From: Thauera sp.
GTDB taxonomy: Bacteria; Pseudomonadota; Gammaproteobacteria; Burkholderiales; Rhodocyclaceae
NCBI GenBank assembly: GCA_024235615.1
Contig: JACKMB010000008.1
Coordinates: 1 to 64,000 of the forward strand
DNA length: 64,000 nt
Direction: 5' to 3'
In this document: positions 29,875 to 37,926 of the stretch, piece after piece
How the letters are laid out: each line of letters opens with the position of its first letter
Position numbering within the stretch: position 1 is the stretch's first letter
The notes under the pieces: model-generated
Seen by the model: the letters and a program-made list of their open reading frames with translations, nothing else
What the model was told of the DNA's origin: nothing
The model's database searches: none
Program-made: the position numbers and the translations under genes

Positions 29875-30723
29875 ATGATCAAGAAGCCCAAGGCGGATCC
29901 GATGGGCGATTCGGACGAATTGCAGGCCCTCTTCGACAGCATCGCCGCGGACCCCTTCGCTGTGGCGGGAGGCGGCGTGGAGCCGGCGGCAACGATCCTG
30001 CCGGTCGACGATTCCGGGGACAACGACGAGCTGCAGGCGCTCTTCGACGCGGTCGCCGAGCAGGCCGCGGAGCCGGCTGCGGTTGCAGCGACCGAGGAGT
30101 CCGCCGCGGCGGCCAGCGAGGGGGTGGTCTACAACCGCCTCGGTCAGCTCGCCCGCCAGGTGCACGATGCCCTGCGCGAGCTCGGCCTGGACACCACCCT
30201 GCACCAGGCGGCCGAGGCCGTTCCGGATGCGCGTCAGCGCCTCGCCTACGTCGCCCGCACCACCGAGCAGGCGGCCAGCCGGGTGCTCAACGCCACCGAC
30301 GTGGCGGCGCCGATCCAGGCCGAACTCGCGAGCGGCGCCGATGTGCTGTGCGCGCGCTGGGACGAGCTCTACGCCGGCCGCCTGAGCCCGGAGGCCTTCC
30401 GCGAACTCTCTGCAGACACGCGCGCCTTTCTCGGCACGGTGGGCGAGGGCGCGCGCGGCACTGCCGCGCAGCTGCACGAGATCATGATGGCGCAGGACTT
30501 CCAGGACCTCACCGGCCAGGTCATCAAGCGCCTGGTCGAGCTCACCCGCACGCTCGAGACCCAGCTGCTGCAGGTGCTGATCGAGGCCGCCCCGGCACAG
30601 GCGCTGGAGCCCGAGCAAGCTGCCGGGCTGCTCAACGGGCCGGTGATCGACCCGGCCGGGCGCAGCGACGTGGTGCAGGACCAGGCCCAGGTCGACGAGC
30701 TGCTCGAGCGCCTCGGATTCTGA
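29875..30723 (+). CDS. cheZ: CheY-phosphate phosphatase CheZ with repeated N-terminal motif
   Basis: 282 aa. ATG 29875 is preferred to 29869 because GGAG is 7 nt ahead of it but only 1 nt ahead of the earlier ATG. The long helical hairpin carries the catalytic segment MAQDFQDLTGQVIKR (the glutamine inserts into the CheY active site) and the C-terminus VDELLERLGF is the CheY-tethering peptide. E. coli CheZ has about 214 aa; here the N-terminus is extended and contains two copies of an acidic motif, SDELQALFDSIA and NDELQALFDAVA, about 35 residues apart. These resemble the CheY-binding start of FliM. Ala/Glu-rich linkers join them to the core. Confidence 0.92.
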   Translation: MIKKPKADPMGDSDELQALFDSIAADPFAVAGGGVEPAATILPVDDSGDNDELQALFDAVAEQAAEPAAVAATEESAAAASEGVVYNRLGQLARQVHDALRELGLDTTLHQAAEAVPDARQRLAYVARTTEQAASRVLNATDVAAPIQAELASGADVLCARWDELYAGRLSPEAFRELSADTRAFLGTVGEGARGTAAQLHEIMMAQDFQDLTGQVIKRLVELTRTLETQLLQVLIEAAPAQALEPEQAAGLLNGPVIDPAGRSDVVQDQAQVDELLERLGF

Positions 30724-30799
30724 TCGAAGCGCGGGGCCGGACCCCGCGCGAACCGGTGGGCCCCCGATGTCGGGGAGTCGCCGTAACCAGGAGCAAACC

Positions 30800-32695
30800 G
30801 TGAGTGATTTTGCCGGGATGGAGGATCTGCTGCAGGACTTCCTCGTCGAAGCCGGCGACCTGCTGTCCGACGTCGATAACAAGCTCGTCGAGCTCGAGCA
30901 CAGCCCGGAAGATCCCGGCCTGCTCAACGACATCTTCCGTGGCTTCCACACCATCAAGGGGGGGGCGGGCTTCCTCGGCGCAGCCGAACTGGTCACGCTG
31001 TGCCACCTCACCGAGAGCCTCTTCGACCGCCTGCGCAAGCACGAGCTCGAGGTCACGCCCGAGCGCATGGACGTGATCCTGTCCGCGACCGGCGCAGTGC
31101 GCGACATGTTCGCAGACCTCGGCCGCGGCAGCCGCCCGGGGCCGGCGGCGCCCGATCTGCTCGACGCGCTGCGTGTCGCCGTCGCCGGGCAGCCGGTCGC
31201 AGCGGCACAGGCCGCGGTGGCTGCCGCCGAGCCTGCCGACCTGCGGCCCGCCGGGGTCGTCCTGCCGCGGCCGGGAGAGCCCGACTGGGATGCCTTGTAC
31301 GCCGCGGTCACCGGAGTGGCCGCACCTGCCGGGCAGGCCGCGGCCATCGTCCGACCCGCAGCCGCGCCGACTGCGCCGCCCGCCGCGGCGGTCGCCGATC
31401 CGGTGGTCGCCGCCGCCTTCGGCCGCCGCGCCAGCGACGTGCCCGGCGCCAGCGCGCCGGTCGGGCGGCGCGAGGGCGAGCGCCAGCGCGACAACTCGAT
31501 CCGGGTGGATACCGCACGGCTCGACCAGGTGCTCAACCTCTCGGGCGAGATCGGCCTCACCAAGAACCGCCTCAATGCGCTGCGCAGCGACATCCTCGCC
31601 GGGCGCACCGACACCGAGACCCTGCAGGCGCTCGACCTGGCGGTGAGCCAGCTCGACCTGCTCGTCTCCGACCTGCAGAACGCGGTCATGAAGACGCGCA
31701 TGCAGCCGATCGGCCGGCTCTTCCACAAGTACCCGCGCATCGCCCGCGACCTCGCGCGCAACCTCGGCAAGGAGGTCGAGCTGGCGCTGGTCGGCGAGGA
31801 CACCGAGATCGACAAGACCATGGTCGAGGATCTCTCCGACCCTATCATCCACCTCATCCGCAACGCGGTGGACCATGGCATCGAGGACCCCGCCGGGCGC
31901 GCGGCGGCCGGCAAGCCGGCGAAGTCGGTGCTGCGCCTGGAGGCGCGCCAGGAGGGCGACCACATCGTGATCACCGTGGCCGACGACGGCCGCGGCATGG
32001 ATCCCGAGAAGCTGCGCGCGAAGGCGCTCGCCCAGGGCGTGATCACCGCCGAGGAGGCGAGCACGCTCGATGAGCGCCAGAGCTACGACCTCATCTTCCT
32101 CCCCGGCTTCTCCACCGCCGAGAAGGTGTCCGACGTATCCGGTCGCGGCGTCGGCATGGACGTGGTGCGCACCAACATCCAGAAGCTCAACGGCAGCATC
32201 GAGATCCAGTCGCAGCTCGGCAAGGGCACCACGCTGCTGATCCACCTGCCGCTCACCCTGGCGATCCTGCCGGTGCTGCTGGTGCGCCTGGGCGAGCAGC
32301 CCTTCGCGGTGCCGCTGTCGATGGTGCGCGAGATCCTGCCGATCGAGCCGGGCGGCATCCAGGACGTCGGCGGCAAGGCCACCATGGTGGTGCGCGGCGA
32401 GGTGCTGCCGATCGTGCCGCTGTCCGCGCTGCTCGGATGGCCGCGCGAGGAGGTGCCGCAGTACGGCGTGGTGATGCAGTCGGGGGCCTCGGTGTTCATC
32501 CTCGCGATCGACAGCTTCGCCGGACGCGAGGATGCGGTGATCAAGTCGCTCGAGGTCTTCCGGCCGAAGGGCGTGGCCGGGGTCACGACGCTCGCCAACG
32601 GCCAGATCGTGCTGATCCTCGACATGAAGGAGCTGCTCGAGTCGGCGGGCGAGCGGCGCAGCGTGTCGCGCTCGACGCTGTTCGAGGCGGTGTAG
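30800..32695 (+). CDS. cheA: Chemotaxis histidine kinase CheA without a recognisable P2 domain
   Basis: 631 aa from GTG 30800 (AGGAG 6 nt upstream). P1/HPt domain with the phosphorylated histidine in GFHTIKGGAGF (His50), then about 120 residues of Ala/Pro-rich linker, a P3 dimerisation domain (TARLDQVLNLSGEIGLTKNR), a P4 ATPase with HLIRNAVDHGIE (N box), VADDGRGMD (G1) and VSGRGVGMDVV (G2), and a P5 CheW-like domain (PFAVPLSMVREILPI). The P2 domain that normally docks CheY is not visible between P1 and P3. Last gene of the motAB-che operon; no receptor, cheR or cheB follows. Confidence 0.93.
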   Translation: MSDFAGMEDLLQDFLVEAGDLLSDVDNKLVELEHSPEDPGLLNDIFRGFHTIKGGAGFLGAAELVTLCHLTESLFDRLRKHELEVTPERMDVILSATGAVRDMFADLGRGSRPGPAAPDLLDALRVAVAGQPVAAAQAAVAAAEPADLRPAGVVLPRPGEPDWDALYAAVTGVAAPAGQAAAIVRPAAAPTAPPAAAVADPVVAAAFGRRASDVPGASAPVGRREGERQRDNSIRVDTARLDQVLNLSGEIGLTKNRLNALRSDILAGRTDTETLQALDLAVSQLDLLVSDLQNAVMKTRMQPIGRLFHKYPRIARDLARNLGKEVELALVGEDTEIDKTMVEDLSDPIIHLIRNAVDHGIEDPAGRAAAGKPAKSVLRLEARQEGDHIVITVADDGRGMDPEKLRAKALAQGVITAEEASTLDERQSYDLIFLPGFSTAEKVSDVSGRGVGMDVVRTNIQKLNGSIEIQSQLGKGTTLLIHLPLTLAILPVLLVRLGEQPFAVPLSMVREILPIEPGGIQDVGGKATMVVRGEVLPIVPLSALLGWPREEVPQYGVVMQSGASVFILAIDSFAGREDAVIKSLEVFRPKGVAGVTTLANGQIVLILDMKELLESAGERRSVSRSTLFEAV

Positions 32696-32749
32696 CCGCC
32701 GCCCCGGTCGCGCTGGGCTGGCGAACGGGGTGGCAACCGAGGTGGCGAC

Positions 32750-33826
32750 TCAGGCGGTGAGCTCGAGCAGCCCGGCGAAGGCCTGCTCGAACTGCGCCAG
32801 GCCCTCCTGCTGCAGGCGCTCGCCCACGGCCACGAGGTCGATGCCGGCGGCGGCGAGCGCGGTGAAGTGGGCGGCGGCCTGCTCGACGTCCTCTTCCAGC
32901 GTGGAGGCGATGCGGCCGTGGTCGCGCAGCGCATCGAGGGTGGCGTCGGGCAGGGTGTTGATGGTGTCGGCGCCGATCAGCGGCTCGACGTAGAGCAGGT
33001 CGCTGTAGGCCGGGTTCTTGGTGCCGGTGCTCGCCCACAGCATGAACTGAGGACGCGCGCCCGCCGCGGCCAGGTCCTCGAAGCCGGCGCCGTGGAAGCG
33101 CGCCTGCCAGGCCTCGTAGGCCAGCCGCGCCATCGCCACCGCGCTGCGGCCGCGCAGCGCGAGCTGGTCGCCGCCGCGCTCTTCCAGCAGCTTGTCCACC
33201 AGCGTGTCGACCCGCGACAGGAAGAGGCTCGCCACCGACATCACCCCCCCGAGGTCTCCGCCCGCGGCGCGCAGGCGCGCGAGCCCGCGCAGGTAGGCCT
33301 CGCCCACCGCCTCGCAGTGCGCGAGCGAGAACATCAGGGTGACGTTGACGCTGACCCCCTCGCCGATCAGGCGCTCGATGGCGACCAGGCCGGCTTGCGT
33401 GGCGGGCACCTTGATCAGCAGGTTGGCGCGGTCGACCGCGGCCTTCAGGCGCAGGCCGGCGGCCACGGTGCCGTCGGCGTCGTGGGCGAGCGCGGGCGAC
33501 ACCTCCAGGCTGACGTAGCCGGCGCTGCCGCCGCTGTCGCGATGCAGCGGCGCGAGCAGGTCGCAGGCGCGCTGCACGTCGGGGATCACCAGGGCCTCGT
33601 AGCGCGCCTCTGCGCTCAGCGGCTGCTGCTTGAGCGTGGCGAGGTCGTCCTCGTAGTAGCGCCCGCCGGAGATCGCCTTGTGGAAGATCGCCGGGTTGGT
33701 GGTCACGCCGGCGACGCCGTCGTCGGCGACCAAGCGGGCGAGGTGGCCTTCCTCGAGCAGGGTGCGGGAGAGGTTGTCGAGCCAGATCTGCTGGCCGTGC
33801 TGGCGTACCTGGAGCAGCGGATTCAT
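32750..33826 (-). CDS. tal: Transaldolase module (own ATG inside the fused frame)
   Basis: 358 aa from the internal ATG at 33826, the usual length for this transaldolase subfamily. Motifs: IWLDNLSRTLLEEG at the N-terminus, GVTTNPAIFHKAI, VSLEVSP, LIKVPATQAGL with the Schiff-base lysine, VNVTLMFSL and QFMLWASTGTKNPAY. It exchanges dihydroxyacetone units between sugar phosphates in the pentose phosphate pathway. The Shine-Dalgarno before 33826 is weak (AGG), leaving open whether a separate protein is made. It is convergent with cheA, 54 bp away, with no clear terminator between. Confidence 0.88.
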   Translation of the reverse strand: MNPLLQVRQHGQQIWLDNLSRTLLEEGHLARLVADDGVAGVTTNPAIFHKAISGGRYYEDDLATLKQQPLSAEARYEALVIPDVQRACDLLAPLHRDSGGSAGYVSLEVSPALAHDADGTVAAGLRLKAAVDRANLLIKVPATQAGLVAIERLIGEGVSVNVTLMFSLAHCEAVGEAYLRGLARLRAAGGDLGGVMSVASLFLSRVDTLVDKLLEERGGDQLALRGRSAVAMARLAYEAWQARFHGAGFEDLAAAGARPQFMLWASTGTKNPAYSDLLYVEPLIGADTINTLPDATLDALRDHGRIASTLEEDVEQAAAHFTALAAAGIDLVAVGERLQQEGLAQFEQAFAGLLELTA

Positions 33827-34696
33827 CGTCTTGCCTGGAGTGTCGTGGGAAGGGTGCCGCTCGGGCGCGGGCCCGCGGGCGGCGGTAAGCCTGGATTCTG
33901 CCTCGAAAGTGTTGCGCTGTGCCGTCTGCCAGCCGAGTGCCGCGAGCACGGCGGCAAAATCCTCCGCCAGCGGCGCCTCGATCTCCAGCGGGCGCTCCGT
34001 CACCGGATGTGCCAGCGCCAGCCGCGTGCACGCGAGCAGCAGGCGCTGGCTGCCGAAGAGCGCCTGGAACAGGCGGTTGTGGCGGCCCTTGCCGTAGGTG
34101 GCGTCGCCGATGATCGGGTGGGCGATGTGCTTGAGGTGACGGCGCAGCTGGTGGCGGCGGCCGGTCTCGGGGAAGAGCTCGACGAGCGCGTAGCGGCTGG
34201 TCGGGTAGCGGTCCACCGCATGCGGCAGCTCGACCGTGGCGAGGCGGCGGAAGCGGGTGCGCGCGGGCTGGGCGAGGGGCTCCGGGACTTCCGCCGCATC
34301 GCTGTCGTCCTCGTCCTCGGGGAGCATGTCGCGCGCGCCGGCGCCCTTGCCGCGGCGGATCTCCACCGCATCGAGCCGGCGCACGAGGGCGTGGTCGATG
34401 AGGCCGTGCTCGGGCGGATGGCCGCGCACGACCGCCAGATAGCGCTTGTCCACCGCCTGCGACTCGAAGCGCTGCGCGAGCGTGCGCGCGACGTCTCGAT
34501 CGAGCGCGAACAGCAGCACGCCCGAGGTGCCGCGGTCGAGCCGATGGGCGGGATACACGCGACGGCCGAGCTGGTCGCGCAGTAGCTGCACGGCGAAGCG
34601 TTCCTCGTGCGCGGCGATCGGGCTGCGGTGCACGAGCAGGCCCGAGGGCTTGTGGATCGCGACCAACCAGTCGTCGCGGTAGAGGATTTCGAGCAT
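32750..34696 (-). CDS. truC: Fused tRNA pseudouridine(65) synthase - transaldolase
   Basis: A continuous 648-codon frame from ATG 34696. Residues 1 to about 255 are a TruC-type RluA-family pseudouridine synthase: MLEILYRDDWLVAIHKPSG, the catalytic-aspartate motif AHRLDRGTSGVLLFALD and FPETGRRHQLRRHLKHI. A 35-residue Pro/His/Arg-rich linker then runs, without a stop, into a complete transaldolase beginning MNPLLQVRQHGQQ at 33826. Either the two enzymes are made as one polypeptide, or translation of transaldolase also starts internally. I know of no functional reason to join tRNA modification and the pentose phosphate pathway, so loss of the truC stop codon is the simple explanation. A sequencing change at the former stop is possible. 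Confidence 0.8.
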   Translation of the reverse strand: MLEILYRDDWLVAIHKPSGLLVHRSPIAAHEERFAVQLLRDQLGRRVYPAHRLDRGTSGVLLFALDRDVARTLAQRFESQAVDKRYLAVVRGHPPEHGLIDHALVRRLDAVEIRRGKGAGARDMLPEDEDDSDAAEVPEPLAQPARTRFRRLATVELPHAVDRYPTSRYALVELFPETGRRHQLRRHLKHIAHPIIGDATYGKGRHNRLFQALFGSQRLLLACTRLALAHPVTERPLEIEAPLAEDFAAVLAALGWQTAQRNTFEAESRLTAARGPAPERHPSHDTPGKTMNPLLQVRQHGQQIWLDNLSRTLLEEGHLARLVADDGVAGVTTNPAIFHKAISGGRYYEDDLATLKQQPLSAEARYEALVIPDVQRACDLLAPLHRDSGGSAGYVSLEVSPALAHDADGTVAAGLRLKAAVDRANLLIKVPATQAGLVAIERLIGEGVSVNVTLMFSLAHCEAVGEAYLRGLARLRAAGGDLGGVMSVASLFLSRVDTLVDKLLEERGGDQLALRGRSAVAMARLAYEAWQARFHGAGFEDLAAAGARPQFMLWASTGTKNPAYSDLLYVEPLIGADTINTLPDATLDALRDHGRIASTLEEDVEQAAAHFTALAAAGIDLVAVGERLQQEGLAQFEQAFAGLLELTA

Positions 34697-34773
34697 GTCG
34701 CGTCCGGTCGGTGGCGCCTGGCCCATCCCGAATTGAACGGCGCGCGGACTTCGGCAGGGCGGCGCCATAAAGC

Positions 34774-34802
34774 GCGAAAGCGACCACGCGGGTCGCTTTC
34801 GC
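34774..34802. terminator. Hairpin terminator between sodB and truC
   Basis: GCGAAAGCGACC (34774-34785) pairs perfectly with GGTCGCTTTCGC (34791-34802), a 12-bp stem with a 5-nt loop. On the leftward strand GCTTTATGG follows the stem. It lies 36 nt after the sodB stop and before the truC start, so it most likely ends the sodB transcript. Confidence 0.75.
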
Positions 34803-34837
34803 ATCGAACAAGGCCGGCCGCCGGCCGGCTGCGGGGA

Positions 34838-35422
34838 TCAGGCGAAGTTCTTCGCCGCGAAGTCCCAGTTCACCAGCTTGTCGAGGAAGGTGGCGACGAA
34901 GTCGGGGCGACGGTTGCGGTAGTCGATGTAGTAGGCGTGCTCCCACACGTCGATACAGAGCAGGGCCTTGTCGCCGGTCGTCAGCGGGGTGCCGGCGGCG
35001 CCCATGTTGACGATGTCGACCGAGCCATCGGCCTTCTTGACCAGCCAGGTCCAGCCAGAGCCGAAGTTGCCGACCGCGGAGGCCTGGAAGGCCTTCTTGA
35101 AGTCGTCGTAGGAGCCCCACTTGGCCTTGATCGCGTCGGCGAGCGCGCCGGCGGGCTCGCCGCCGCCGTTGGGCGACATGCAGTTCCAGAAGAAGGTGTG
35201 GTTCCACACCTGAGCGGAGTTGTTATACACGCCGCCGGCGGGCGCCTTCTTGACGATGGCCTCGAGGTCGAGGTTCTCGTACTCGGTGCCCTTGATGAGG
35301 TTGTTCAGGTTGGTGACGTAGGCCTGGTGGTGCTTGCCGTGGTGGAACTCCAGGGTCTCGGCCGAGATGTGCGGGGCGAGGGCGTCCTTGGCATAGGGCA
35401 GGGCGGGCAGGGTGTGTTCCAT
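34838..35422 (-). CDS. sodB: Iron superoxide dismutase
   Basis: 194 aa, cytoplasmic. Metal ligands are visible in [21 protein letters not shown] and [18 protein letters not shown]. The outer-sphere glutamine placed as [13 protein letters not shown] is typical of iron rather than manganese enzymes. It dismutates superoxide. The ATG at 35422 begins [20 protein letters not shown], as in homologues. A sigma-70-like promoter overlapped by an IscR-like site lies about 50-80 nt upstream. Confidence 0.96.
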   Translation of the reverse strand: MEHTLPALPYAKDALAPHISAETLEFHHGKHHQAYVTNLNNLIKGTEYENLDLEAIVKKAPAGGVYNNSAQVWNHTFFWNCMSPNGGGEPAGALADAIKAKWGSYDDFKKAFQASAVGNFGSGWTWLVKKADGSVDIVNMGAAGTPLTTGDKALLCIDVWEHAYYIDYRNRRPDFVATFLDKLVNWDFAAKNFA

Positions 35423-35472
35423 GCGTGATCTCCGTCGTTGGTCTGTCTGTGTTCGGGTTGGGGTCAAAGCCG

Positions 35473-35505
35473 GACCATTTTAGTCTGGATTTAGACCTCG
35501 AACAA
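35473..35505 (-). promoter_or_regulatory. sodB promoter with overlapping IscR-like site
   Basis: Read leftward: TTGTTC (35505-35500), 17-bp spacer, TAAAAT (35482-35477). Across the -10 lies GACTAAAATGGTC (35485-35473), matching 12 of 13 positions of the IscR type 1 core GACTRWWWYAGTC. A second dyad, GTCTAAATCCAGAC, fills the spacer (35496-35483). The placement would suit repression. Confidence 0.5.
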
Positions 35506-35570
35506 GCTTGTGTCCCGCATGTTAAGCCCATGCGGGGGATTTGCGGAACCCGATCGCGCGACCCGTGCGT

Positions 35571-36944
35571 TCAGGCCTCCCCGTGCCCGAGCACCCGGGT
35601 GTCGAGACGACCGTCGGCGAGCTGCACGCTCACCGCGCTACCCTCGGGAACGCTGGCGGCGTTGCGCAGGACGCGGCCGCGCTCGTCGCGGGCGATGGCA
35701 TAGCCGCGCGCCAGCACGGCCTGCGGCGCGAGGTGCTGGAGGTGGGCGGCGAGGGCCTCGAGGCGCTGGCTGCGGGCCTCGAGCAGGCGCGTGGCCGCAC
35801 GCGCGAGGCGCTCGCCGAGCATGTCGACGCGCGCGGCGAGCGCCTGCGGGCGTGGCGCAGCGGCGCGCAGGCGGAGCCCGGCGCGGGTGGTGCGCAGGTC
35901 GGCGGTTTCGAGCCGGCGCGCGGTGGCGTGGCGCAGGCGTTCGCCCAGGCGTGCGAGGGTGTCGCGCTCGCGGCGCAGGCGCTCGCGCGGATGCACCAGG
36001 CGCAACGCGGCGCGGTCGAGGCGTTGGGCGAGCTCGCCGAAGCGGCGCTCGACGGCGCGGCGCAGGCGCGGTTCGAGCACAGCGAGCTCGGCGCGCGCGG
36101 CGTACCAGCCGGCGCTGGCGAGCTCGGCGGCGCCGGTCGGCGTGGGCGCGCGCAGGTCGGCGGCGAAGTCGGCGATGGTGAAGTCGGTCTCGTGGCCCAC
36201 GCCGCACACCACCGGCAGCGGGCAGGCGCGCAGGGCGCGCGCCAGGGCCTCGTCGTTGAAGGCCCACAGGTCCTCGATGCTGCCGCCGCCGCGCACCAGC
36301 AGCAGCACATCCACGCCGTCCTCCGCGGCGCGCCGACCGGCGCTGCGGACCGCCTCGAGCAGGCGCACGGGGGCATCTGCGCCCTGCACCGGCGCGGGGT
36401 AGAGCACCACCGGTAGGTGCGGCGCGCGCCGCCGCAGCGTGACCAGCACGTCGCGCAGCGCCGCGGCCTGCGGCGAGGTCACGATGCCGAGCGCGCGCGG
36501 GTAGCGCGGCAGCGCGCGGCGCCCCTCCTCGTCGAAGAGGCCCTCGGCGGCGAGCTTGGCCTTGAGCCGGTTGAAGGCCTCGAACAGGCTGCCGATCCCG
36601 GCCGGGCGCAGCGCCTCGACGCTGAGCTGGTAGTCGCCGCGCGCCTCGTACAGGGTGACGAGCGCGCGTGCCTCGACGCGCATGCCGTTCTCGGGGCGGA
36701 AGGCGAGCAGCTGCGCGCGGTTGCGCCACATCGCGCAGCGCACCTGGGCCGAGGCGTCCTTGAGGGTGAAGTAGACATGGCCGGAGGCGGCACGGACGAG
36801 GTTGGAGATCTCGCCGCCCACCCACATCAGGGGCAGCGCGGATTCGAGCAGCTCACGCGCCATGCGGTTGAGTTCGGAGACGCTGACGACCTGCGCGGCG
36901 GGCGTCGCGGCGCCGTTCGCGGGCAAGAAGGGGTTCGCGGGCAT
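35571..36944 (-). CDS. xseA: Exodeoxyribonuclease VII large subunit
   Basis: 457 aa. N-terminal OB-fold (VSVSELNRMARELLES, LMWVGGEISNLVRAASGHVYFTLKD), then the catalytic domain with GIVTSPQAAALRDVL, LLVRGGGSIEDLWAFND, GVGHETDFTIADFAADLRAPTPTGAAELA, a long arginine-rich coiled coil at about residues 280-410 and the C-terminal LARGYAIARDERGRVL. It degrades single-stranded DNA to oligonucleotides with XseB, whose gene is not here. ATG 36944 chosen because it begins MPANPFLP close to the OB-fold. Confidence 0.95.
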   Translation of the reverse strand: MPANPFLPANGAATPAAQVVSVSELNRMARELLESALPLMWVGGEISNLVRAASGHVYFTLKDASAQVRCAMWRNRAQLLAFRPENGMRVEARALVTLYEARGDYQLSVEALRPAGIGSLFEAFNRLKAKLAAEGLFDEEGRRALPRYPRALGIVTSPQAAALRDVLVTLRRRAPHLPVVLYPAPVQGADAPVRLLEAVRSAGRRAAEDGVDVLLLVRGGGSIEDLWAFNDEALARALRACPLPVVCGVGHETDFTIADFAADLRAPTPTGAAELASAGWYAARAELAVLEPRLRRAVERRFGELAQRLDRAALRLVHPRERLRRERDTLARLGERLRHATARRLETADLRTTRAGLRLRAAAPRPQALAARVDMLGERLARAATRLLEARSQRLEALAAHLQHLAPQAVLARGYAIARDERGRVLRNAASVPEGSAVSVQLADGRLDTRVLGHGEA

Positions 36945-36995
36945 GGCCGGATTGTAGCGGAATCCACAGGCCTTCGACCTTGTCAAGGGCGTGCT

Positions 36996-37046
36996 CGCAA
37001 GTCCTTGATCGATAAGGGGTGATATCGCAAGTTATTGATTCATAAG
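36996..37046. repeat. Direct repeat pair in the xseA-exbB intergenic region
   Basis: Two 21-bp copies, CGCAAGTCCTTGATCGATAAG (36996-37016, first 20 bases conserved in pattern) and a second starting CGCAAGTTATTGATTCATAA at 37026, 30 bp apart and differing at about four positions. They lie just upstream of the xseA start within a locally A+T-rich stretch. Possible regulator half-sites. Confidence 0.45.
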
Positions 37047-37306
37047 ACTTCGAATGCTTGCACAATTTTGCATCGGAGTGAGGGAAAGCTTGCCGTTGCG
37101 GGCTTTGCGGGCAGGATCCCTAAATCGTCCACAAATTTATCCACAGCTTCTGTGGATTGCCGCGACCCGTCCCGCAGCCGACGGGTGTGAGGCCTGCGGG
37201 CCGCGGCGCGCGCGCCGCCCCGGCATGCGCGGCGTGATGCATGCGGCTTGCCGGGCTGGGGGCGCGGCGCTAGAGTCTCGCCTTTCCCATGAAGAGGTGA
37301 GCCCGC
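37047..37306. other. Intergenic region with DnaA-box-like motifs
   Basis: The gap between divergent xseA and exbB is 362 bp. It contains TTATCCACA (37137-37145), an exact DnaA box, followed by its inverted relative: ATCCACAG-CTT-CTGTGGAT forms a perfect 8-bp dyad at 37139-37157. CGTCCACA (37127-37134) and AATCCACAGG (36961-36970) are further TCCACA motifs. The 37050-37140 part is A+T-rich for this window. No gene is visible. Confidence 0.5.
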
Positions 37307-37915
37307 GTGTTCGCGATCATCCAGGCCGTTGGCTGGCCGATCTGGCCCCTGATTCTGGCGTCGGTCATCGCGTTGGCGCTCATCATCGAGCGTTCGATCA
37401 CCCTGCGCCGCTCGCGCATCGTGCCGCCCGGGCTGCTCGACAAGGTCCTGAACGATCTGCGCCAGATCGGTCCCTCGGCCGAGATGGCCGAGCGTGTCGC
37501 CGCGCACTCGCCGCTCGGTCGCGTGCTCGCTGCCGGCCTGCGCAACGTGCACAGCCCGCGCGAGGTGATGAAGGAGTCCATCGAGGAGACCGGGCGCGCG
37601 GTGGTGCACGAACTCGAGCGTTTCCTCACCACCCTCGGCACGATTGCCGCGATCAGCCCGCTGATGGGCCTGCTCGGCACCATCATCGGCATGATCGACA
37701 TCTTCGCCTCGCAGGGCGTGAGCGGCGCCAACCCGGCCCAGCTCGCGCAGGGCATCTCGATCGCGCTGTATACGACCGGGCTCGGCCTCATCATCGCGAT
37801 CCCGGCGATGATCTTCTGGCGCCACTTCCGCGCGCTGATCGACAGCTTCGTGATCGACATGGAGCAGCAGGCGATCAAGCTCGTCGAGGTCGCACACGGC
37901 GAGCGCCGGGCGTAG
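37307..37915 (+). CDS. exbB: MotA/TolQ/ExbB family proton channel protein
   Basis: 202 aa from a GTG start. One N-terminal helix (PIWPLILASVIALALIIERS) and two later helices around FLTTLGTIAAISPLMGLLGTIIGMI and ISIALYTTGLGLIIAIPAMIF, the ExbB/TolQ layout. With ExbD (next gene) it harvests proton motive force for TonB-dependent transport or a Tol-like role; no tonB gene is adjacent. It leads the rightward run exbB-exbD-lpxK-ycaR-kdsB that is common in betaproteobacteria, linking it to outer-membrane biogenesis by position. Confidence 0.92.
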   Translation: MFAIIQAVGWPIWPLILASVIALALIIERSITLRRSRIVPPGLLDKVLNDLRQIGPSAEMAERVAAHSPLGRVLAAGLRNVHSPREVMKESIEETGRAVVHELERFLTTLGTIAAISPLMGLLGTIIGMIDIFASQGVSGANPAQLAQGISIALYTTGLGLIIAIPAMIFWRHFRALIDSFVIDMEQQAIKLVEVAHGERRA

Positions 37916-37926
37916 GGGAGCGGGCG

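Noticed and set aside
36944-37306. DnaA boxes considered as the replication origin
   Set aside because: There is no dnaA, dnaN, rpmH or gidA neighbourhood, and too few boxes.
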